NCBI GenBank assembly: GCA_001695595.3
Contig: MBPM02000103.1
Span: 156,876-220,875, forward strand
Origin: Plasmopara viticola
Taxonomy: Eukaryota; Oomycota; Peronosporomycetes; Peronosporales; Peronosporaceae
Reading direction: 5' to 3'
DNA: 64,000 nt
Both the position numbers and the translations under genes were made by a program. Positions 57,587 to 64,000 of this stretch are shown piece by piece. Each line of letters opens with the position of its first letter. Position 1 is the stretch's first letter. The notes below the pieces were generated by a model. That model saw only the letters and a program-made list of their open reading frames with translations, did no database searches and was not told where the DNA came from.

Positions 57587-57888
57587 GTTTTAAAGACCAC
57601 GTCTCCTTTTTCAAGTCACGACCTTAACCAGATTATCAGTACAAGTAAAGAGGACTTTGGAAGCATAAAACAACCCTACAATAGTCTTAAACGACCTTGC
57701 AGCTTAATCATGTATCCTCACAATGGCTTTTTAAAAGTCAACCGACGAGGCTGAAGTCTCGCTTTGGTTTTGCAACGTTTACGTCGATTACGTGCTATAG
57801 CCATGGACTAATACAATTGCGCACGAGTTTGTCGTTCTTGTTAGCAAAATGCAATAAGACAGCACGTTATGTGTTAGGATGAAAATCA

Positions 57889-57960
57889 GTCTCCGACGGG
57901 ACTCGAACCCGCAATCTCCCGCTTCGTAGGCGGATGCCTTATCCATTGGGCCACGGGGAC
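57889..57960 (-). tRNA. tRNA-Arg(ACG) copy 34
   Basis: Consensus sequence; the spacer to its right lacks the AACC of CTTAACCAGATTATC. Next copy 374 bp on. Confidence 0.9.
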
Positions 57961-58262
57961 GTTTTAAAGACCACGTCTCCTTTTTCAAGTCACTACCTTA
58001 AGATTATCAGTACAAGTAAAGAGGACTTTGGAAGCATAAAACAACCCTACAATAGTCTTAAACGACCTTGCAGCTTTAATCGTGTATCCTCACAATGGCT
58101 CTTTTAAAAGTCAACCGACGAGGCTGAAGTCTCGCTTTGGTTTTGCAACGTTTACGTCGATTACGTGCTATAGCCATGGGACTAATACAATTGCGCACCA
58201 GTTTGTCGTTCTTGTTAGCAAAATGCAATAAGACAGCACGTTATGTGTTAGGATGAAAATCA

Positions 58263-58334
58263 GTCTCCGACGGGACTCGAACCCGCAATCTCCCGCTTCG
58301 TAGGCGGATGCCTTATCCATTGGGCCACGGGGAC
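58263..58334 (-). tRNA. tRNA-Arg(ACG) copy 35
   Basis: Consensus sequence. Next copy 375 bp on. Confidence 0.9.
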
Positions 58335-58637
58335 GTTTTAAAGACCACGTCTCCTTTTTCAAGTCACGACCTTAACCAGATTATCAGTACAAGAAAGAGG
58401 ACTTTGGAAGCATAAAACAACCCTACAATAGTCTTAAACGACCTTGCAGCTTTAATCGTGTATCCTCACAATGGCTCTTTAAAAGTCAACCGACGAGGCT
58501 GAAGTCTCGCTTTGGTTTTGCAACGTTTACGTCGATTACGTGCTATAGCCATGGGACTAATACAATTGCGCACGAGTTTGTCGTTCTTGTTAGCAAAATG
58601 CAATAAGACAGCACGTTATGTGTTAGGATGAAAATCA

Positions 58638-58709
58638 GTCTCCGACGGGACTCGAACCCGCAATCTCCCGCTTCGTAGGCGGATGCCTTATCCATTGGGC
58701 CACGGGGGC
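58638..58709 (-). tRNA. tRNA-Arg(ACG) copy 36
   Basis: Position 2 is C instead of T, giving a second C-A mismatch in the acceptor stem (2-71) besides 4-69. Likely impaired. Confidence 0.8.
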
Positions 58710-59013
58710 GTCTTAAAGACCACGTCTTTTTTTCAAGTCACGACCTTAATTAGATTATCAGTACAACTAAAAAGGACTTTGGAAGCATAAAACAACCCTA
58801 CAATAGTCTTAAACGACCTTGCAGCTTTAATCATGTATCCTCACAATGGCTCTTTTAAAAGTCAACCTACGAGGCTGAAGTCTCGCTTTAGTTTGGCAAC
58901 GTTTACGTCGATTACGTGCTATAGCCATGGGACTAATACAATTGCGCACGAGTTTGTCGTTCTTGTTAGCAAAATGCAATAAGACAGCACGTTATGTGTT
59001 AGGATGAAAATCA

Positions 59014-59085
59014 GTCTCCGACGGGACTCGAACCCGCAATCTCCCGCTTCGTAGGCGGATGCCTTATCCATTGGGCCACGGGGAC
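59014..59085 (-). tRNA. tRNA-Arg(ACG) copy 37
   Basis: Consensus sequence. Next copy 376 bp on. Confidence 0.9.
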
Positions 59086-59389
59086 GTTTTAAAGACCACG
59101 TCTCCTTTTTCAAGTCACGACCTTAACCAGATTATCAGTACAACTAAAGAGGACTTTGGAAGCATAAAACAACCCTACAATAGTCTTAAACGACCTTGCA
59201 GCTTAAATCATGTATCCTCACAATGGCTCTTTTAAAAGTCAACCGACGAGGCTGAAGTCTCGCTTTGGTTTTGCAACGTTTACGTCGATTACGTGCTATA
59301 GCCATGGACTAATACAATTGCGCACGAGTTTGTCGTTCTTGTTAGCAAAATGCAATAAGACAGCACGTTATGTGTTAGGATGAAAATCA

Positions 59390-59461
59390 GTCTCCGACGG
59401 GACTCGAACCCGCAATCTCCCGCTTCGTAGGCGGATGCCTTATCCATTGGGCCACGGGGAC
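59390..59461 (-). tRNA. tRNA-Arg(ACG) copy 38
   Basis: Consensus sequence. Next copy 372 bp on. Confidence 0.9.
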
Positions 59462-59761
59462 GTTTTAAAGACCACGTCTCCTTTTTCAAGTCACGACCTT
59501 AAGATTATCAGTACAAGTAAAGAGGACTTTGGAAGCATAAAACAACCCTACAATAGTCTTAAACGACCTTGCAGCTTTAATCATGTATCCTCACAATGGC
59601 TTTTTAAAAGTCAACCGACGAGGCTGAAGTCTCGCTTTGGTTTTGCAACGTTTACGTCGATTACGTGCTATAGCCATGGACTAATACAATTGCGCACGAG
59701 TTTGTCGTTCTTGTTAGCAAAATGCAATAAGACAGCACGTTATGTGTTAGGATGAAAATCA

Positions 59762-59833
59762 GTCTCCGACGGGACTCGAACCCGCAATCTCCCGCTTCGT
59801 AGGCGGATGCCTTATCCATTGGGCCACGGGGAC
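59762..59833 (-). tRNA. tRNA-Arg(ACG) copy 39
   Basis: Consensus sequence. Next copy 374 bp on. Confidence 0.9.
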
Positions 59834-60135
59834 GTTTTAAAGACCACGTCTCCTTTTCAAGTCACGACCTTAACCAGATTATCAGTACAAGTAAAGAGGA
59901 CTTTGGAAGCATAAAACAACCCTACAATAGTCTTAAACGACCTTGCAGCTTTAATCGTGTATCCTCACAATGGCTCTTTTAAGGTCAACCGACGAGGCTG
60001 AAGTCTCGCTTTGGTTTTGCAACGTTTACGTCGATTACGTGCTATAGCCATGGACTAATACAATTGCGCACGAGTTTGTCGTTCTTGTTAGCAAAATGCA
60101 ATAAGACAGCACGTTATGTGTTAGGATGAAAATCA

Positions 60136-60206
60136 GTCTCCGACGGGACTCGAACCCGCAATCTCCCGCTTCGTAGGCGGATGCCTTATCCATTGGGCCA
60201 CGGGAC
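60136..60206 (-). pseudogene. tRNA-Arg copy 40, one-base deletion
   Basis: One C of the 5' acceptor run is missing (GTCCCG), shortening the stem. The loss is in a homopolymer, so a sequencing or assembly error is possible. Confidence 0.75.
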
Positions 60207-60503
60207 GTTTAAGACCACGTCTTTTTCAAGTCACGACCTTAACCAGATTATCAGTACAAGTAAAGAGGACTTTGAAGCATAAAACAACCCTACAATAGTC
60301 TTAAACGACCTTGCAGCTTTAATCGTGTATCCTCACAATGGCTCTTTTAAGGTCAACCGACGAGGCTGAAGTCTCGCTTTGGATTTGCAACGTTTACGTC
60401 GATTACGTGCTATAGCCATGAGACTAATACAATTGCGCACAGTTTGTCGTTCTTGTTAGCAAAATGCAATAAGACAGCACGTTATGTGTTAGGATGAAAA
60501 TCA

Positions 60504-60575
60504 GTCTCCGACGGGACTCGAACCCGCAATCTCCCGCTTCGTAGGCGGATGCCTTATCCATTGGGCCACGGGGAC
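60504..60575 (-). tRNA. tRNA-Arg(ACG) copy 41
   Basis: Consensus sequence; the unit to its left is short (368 bp). Confidence 0.9.
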
Positions 60576-60878
60576 GTTTTAAAGACCACGTCTCCTTTTT
60601 CAAGTCACGACCTTAACCAGATTATCAGTACAAGTAAAGAGGACTTTGGAAGCATAAAACAACCCTACAATAGTCTTAAACGACCTTGCAGCTTAAATCA
60701 TGTATCCTCACAATGGCTTTTTAAAAGTCAACCGACGAGGCTGAAGTCTCGCTTTGGTTTTGCAACGTTTACGTCGATTACGTGCTATAGCCATGGACTA
60801 ATACAATTGCGCACCAGTTTGTCGTTCTTGTTAGCAAAATGCAATAAGACAGCACGTTATGTGTTAGGATGAAAATCA

Positions 60879-60950
60879 GTCTCCGACGGGACTCGAACCC
60901 GCAATCTCCCGCTTCGTAGGCGGATGCCTTATCCATTGGGCCACGGGGAC
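60879..60950 (-). tRNA. tRNA-Arg(ACG) copy 42
   Basis: Consensus sequence. Next copy 373 bp on. Confidence 0.9.
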
Positions 60951-61251
60951 GTTTTAAAGACCACGTCTCCTTTTTCAAGTCACGACCTTAATTAGATTAT
61001 CAGTACAACTAAAGAGGACTTTGGAAGCATAAAACAACCCTACAATAGTCTTAAACGACCTTGCAGCTTAATCATGTATCCTCACAATGGCTTTTTAAAA
61101 GTCAACCGACGAGGCTGAAGTCTCGCTTTGGTTTTGCAACGTTTACGTCGATTACGTGCTATAGCCATGGACTAATACAATTGCGCACAGTTTGTCGTTC
61201 TTGTTAGCAAAATGCAATAAGACAGCACGTTATGTGTTAGGATGAAAATCA

Positions 61252-61323
61252 GTCTCCGACGGGACTCGAACCCGCAATCTCCCGCTTCGTAGGCGGATGC
61301 CTTATCCATTGGGCCACGGGGAC
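61252..61323 (-). tRNA. tRNA-Arg(ACG) copy 43
   Basis: Consensus sequence. Next copy 373 bp on. Confidence 0.9.
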
Positions 61324-61624
61324 GTTTTAAAGACCACGTCTCCTTTTCAAGTCACGACCTTAACCAGATTATCAGTACAAGTAAAGAGGACTTTGGAAGC
61401 ATAAAACAACCCTACAATAGTCTTAAACGACCTTGCAGCTTAATCATGTATCCTCACAATGGCTTTTTAAAAGTCAACCGACGAGGCTGAAGTCTCGCTT
61501 TGGTTTTGCAACGTTTACGTCGATTACGTGCTATAGCCATGGACTAATACAATTGCGCACGAGTTTGTCGTTCTTGTTAGCAAAATGCAATAAGACAGCA
61601 CGTTATGTGTTAGGATGAAAATCA

Positions 61625-61695
61625 GTCTCCGACGGGACTCGAACCCGCAATCTCCCGCTTCGTAGCGGATGCCTTATCCATTGGGCCACGGGGAC
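61625..61695 (-). pseudogene. tRNA-Arg copy 44, one-base deletion
   Basis: One C is lost at the anticodon stem/loop border (CCGCTACG for CCGCCTACG), leaving a six-base loop. Real decay or a homopolymer error. Confidence 0.75.
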
Positions 61696-61997
61696 GTTTT
61701 AAAGACCACGTCTCCTTTTTCAAGTCACGACCTTAATTAGATTATCAGTACAAGTAAAGAGGACTTTGGAAGCATAAAACAACCCTACAATAGTCTTAAA
61801 CGACTTGCAGCTTTAATCGTGTATCCTCACAATGGCTCTTTTAAAAGTCAACCGACGAGGCTGAAGTCTCGCTTTGGTTTGCAACGTTTACGTCGATTAC
61901 GTGCTATAGCCATGGACTAATACAATTGCGCACGAGTTTGTCGTTCTTGTTAGCAAAATGCAATAAGACAGCACGTTATGTGTTAGGATGAAAATCA

Positions 61998-62068
61998 GTC
62001 TCCGACGGGACTCGAACCCGCAATCTCCGCTTCGTAGGCGGATGCCTTATCCATTGGGCCCACGGGAC
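61998..62068 (-). pseudogene. tRNA-Arg copy 45, several indels
   Basis: A base is lost in the anticodon stem 3' side (CTCCGC), one C is gained near the D-stem and one base is lost in the acceptor. Not expected to fold properly. Confidence 0.8.
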
Positions 62069-62372
62069 ATTTAGAGACCGCGTTCTTTTCAAGTCACTAC
62101 CTAGATTAACATATTCATCAGTACAAGAAAAGAGGAGTTCGAAAGCATAAAACAACCCTACAATAGTCTTAAACGACCTTGCAGCTTTAATCGTGTATCC
62201 TCACAATGGCTCTTTTAAAAGTCAACCGACGAGGCTGAAGTCTCGCTTTGGTTTGCAACGTTTACGTCGATTACGTGCTATAGCCATGGGACTAATACAA
62301 TTGCGCACGAGTTTGTCGTTCTTGTTAGCAAAATGCAATAAGACAGCACGTTATGTGTTAGGATGAAAATCA

Positions 62373-62444
62373 GTCTCCGACGGGACTCGAACCCGCAATC
62401 TCCCGCTTCGTAGGCGGATGCCTTATCCATTGGGCCACGGGGAC
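62373..62444 (-). tRNA. tRNA-Arg(ACG) copy 46
   Basis: Consensus sequence between two damaged copies. Next copy 376 bp on. Confidence 0.9.
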
Positions 62445-62748
62445 GTTTAAAGACCACGTCTCCTTTTTCAAGTCACTACGACTTACAGATTATCAGTACA
62501 AGAAAAGAGGAGTTCGAAAGCATAAAACAACCCTACAATAGTCTTAAACGACCTTGCAGCTTTAATCGTGTATCCTCACAATGGCTCTTTTAAAAGTCAA
62601 CCGACGAGGCTGAAGTCTCGCTTTGGTTTTGCAACGTTTACGTCGATTACGTGCTATAGCCATGGGACTAATACAATTGCGCACGAGTTTGTCGTTCTTG
62701 TTAGCAAAATGCAATAAGACAGCACGTTATGTGTTAGGATGAAAATCA

Positions 62749-62818
62749 GTCTCCGACGGGACTCGAACCCGCAATCTCCCGCTTCGTAGGCGGATGCCTT
62801 ATCCATTGGCCACGGGAC
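62749..62818 (-). pseudogene. tRNA-Arg copy 47, two deletions
   Basis: One base is missing in the D-stem G run and one in the acceptor G run (plus strand ATTGGCCACGGGACG). Confidence 0.75.
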
Positions 62819-63122
62819 GTTTTAAAGACCACGTCTCCTTTTCAAGTCACTACCTTAACCAGATTATCAGTACAAGAAAAGAGGACTTTGGAAGCATAAA
62901 ACAACCCTACAATAGTCTTAAACGACCTTGCAGCTTTAATCGTGTATCCTCACAATGGCTCTTTTAAAAGTCAACCTACGAGGCTGAAGTCTCGCTTTAG
63001 TTTGGCAACGTTTACGTCGATTACGTGCTATAGCCATGGGACTAATACAATTGCGCACGAGTTTGTCGTTCTTGTTAGCAAAATGCAATAAGACAGCACG
63101 TTATGTGTTAGGATGAAAATCA

Positions 63123-63194
63123 GTCTCCGACGGGACTCGAACCCGCAATCTCCCGCTTCGTAGGCGGATGCCTTATCCATTGGGCCACGGGGAC
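63123..63194 (-). tRNA. tRNA-Arg(ACG) copy 48
   Basis: Consensus sequence. Next copy 377 bp on. Confidence 0.9.
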
Positions 63195-63499
63195 GTTTTA
63201 AAGACCACGTCTCCTTTTTCAAGTCACTACCTTAATTAGATTATCAGTACAACTAAAAAGGACTTTGGAAGCATAAAACAACCCTACAATAGTCTTAAAC
63301 GACCTTGCAGCTTTAATCGTGTATCCTCACAATGGCTCTTTTAAAAGTCAACCGACGAGGCTGAAGTCTCGCTTTGGTTTTGCAACGTTTACGTCGATTA
63401 CGTGCTATAGCCATGGGACTAATACAATTGCGCACGAGTTTGTCGTTCTTGTTAGCAAAATGCAATAAGACAGCACGTTATGTGTTAGGATGAAAATCA

Positions 63500-63571
63500 G
63501 TCTCCGACGGGACTCGAACCCGCAATCTCCCGCTTCGTAGGCGGATGCCTTATCCATTGGGCCACGGGGAC
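63500..63571 (-). tRNA. tRNA-Arg(ACG) copy 49
   Basis: Consensus sequence with the AGAGACC spacer type on its 5' side. Next copy 373 bp on. Confidence 0.9.
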
Positions 63572-63872
63572 ATTTAGAGACCTCGTTTTCTTTTTCAAGT
63601 CACTACCTTAACCAGATTATCAGTACAAGAAAAGAGGAGTTCGAAAGCATAAAACAACCCTACAATAGTCTTAAACGACCTTGCAGCTTTAATCGTGTAT
63701 CCTCACAATGGCTCTTTTAAAAGTCAACCGACGAGGCTGAAGTCTCGCTTTGGTTTTGCATCGTTTACGTCGATTACGTGCTAAAGCCATGAGACTAATA
63801 CAATTGCGCACGAGTTTGTCGTTCTGTTAGCAAAAGTGCAATAAGACAGCACGTTATGTTAGGATGAAATCA

Positions 63873-63943
63873 GTCTCCGACGGGACTCGAACCCGCAATC
63901 TCCCGCTTCGTAGGCGATGCCTTATCCATTGCGGCCACGGGAC
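63873..63943 (-). pseudogene. tRNA-Arg copy 50, several indels
   Basis: A base is lost in the anticodon stem (TAGGCGATGCC on the plus strand), one is gained near the D-arm (TTGCGGCC) and one is lost in the acceptor. It is the last copy before the window ends. Confidence 0.75.
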
Positions 63944-64000
63944 GTTTTTAAAGACCACTCTTTCCTTTTTCAAGTCACGACCTTAATTAGATTATCAGTA

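Larger units (their letters stand above)
45215..64000 (-). repeat. Tandem array of ~375-bp units, each with tRNA-Arg(ACG)
   Basis: Units repeat at 366-377 bp, usually 373-377. Each has a tRNA-Arg on the minus strand and a spacer of about 300 bp. I place 50 tRNA positions: two diverged at the left edge and 48 regular copies; the array is cut by the window end. The consensus tRNA is 72 nt plus U73: acceptor GTCCCCG/CGGAGAC (position 4 C faces 69 A, a mismatch), anticodon stem TCCGC/GCGGG with loop CTACGAA, T-arm GCGGG-TTCGAGT-CCCGT. A box and B box are intact, and TTTT follows two bases after U73, so each full copy has what Pol III needs. Two spacer types alternate along the array: one with AAAGACCACGTCTCC and one with AGAGACCGCGTTTTC. 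Copies at 53.8-56.0 kb are nearly identical. The left edge (45215-45990) is strongly diverged and begins with a tRNA 5' fragment at about 45222. Confidence 0.95.

Noticed and set aside
46919..63222. Dozens of 60-107-codon ORFs on both strands across the array (for example containing GPMDKASAYEAGDCGFESR)
   Set aside because: They are translations of the tRNA-Arg and its spacer. The minus-strand peptide is simply the tRNA read as protein and recurs in every unit without any coding sign.
45215..64000. CRISPR array
   Set aside because: Regular spacing suggests it at first, but the repeated part is the whole 375-bp unit including a tRNA, not a short repeat with variable spacers, and the genome is eukaryotic.

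Overview
The window looks like nuclear DNA of an oomycete, probably a downy-mildew or Phytophthora relative. The gene-rich blocks hold typical eukaryotic housekeeping genes with short introns (about 55-115 nt, GT-AG, one GC-AG), very tight spacing (21-130 bp between several pairs), a plant/stramenopile-type SYP7 Qc-SNARE and a TEX9-like protein typical of flagellated lineages. Between these blocks lies AT-rich, gene-poor DNA full of decayed mobile elements. The genus is inferred, not shown.

Layout. 1-11.0 kb is a compact gene block: dymeclin (5' partial), spermidine synthase, a HemK/PrmC-type methyltransferase, a TEX9-like coiled-coil protein, an ankyrin-repeat protein, a SYP7-like SNARE and U1 snRNP protein C. 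11.0-19.8 kb has no intact gene. It holds a frameshifted MULE transposase relic (11.45-12.96 kb), a broken D5-like (SF3) viral-type primase-helicase (15.2-16.18 kb), and, directly next to that, about five badly decayed units of the same tRNA repeat that forms the large array at the right end. 19.8-25.4 kb is a second compact block: STK19-like winged-helix protein, UFD1, a Pus1/TruA pseudouridine synthase and the glycine cleavage H protein. 25.4-34.8 kb is a gene desert with repeat fragments. 34.8-42.3 kb holds a single-exon 1671-residue kinesin, a second ankyrin protein, NF-YB and COX11. 42.4-45.2 kb holds a duplicated U1-C pseudogene, a broken transposon-type gene and a tRNA-derived (Pol III) element.

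45.2-64.0 kb is the most striking part: a tandem array of units of about 375 bp, each carrying one tRNA-Arg(ACG) on the minus strand. I count 50 copies: two diverged copies at the left edge, then 48 regular ones, of which 43 are full length. The array runs off the right end of the window. Every copy, including the decayed ones where it can be scored, shares a C4-A69 mismatch in the acceptor stem. The left edge is decayed and the centre is nearly identical, as expected from unequal exchange. Older relics of the same unit lie at 16.2-18.0 kb and 33.1 kb in the same orientation, so this repeat has a long history in the region.

No operon logic is expected here. Functional links are loose: UFD1 (protein turnover), dymeclin and the SNARE (membrane traffic), U1-C (splicing), Pus1 and the tRNA array (tRNA supply and modification), COX11, GCSH and probably the HemK homologue (mitochondria). 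Exon coordinates were worked out by hand from splice signals, reading phase and family similarity. No alignment program was run.
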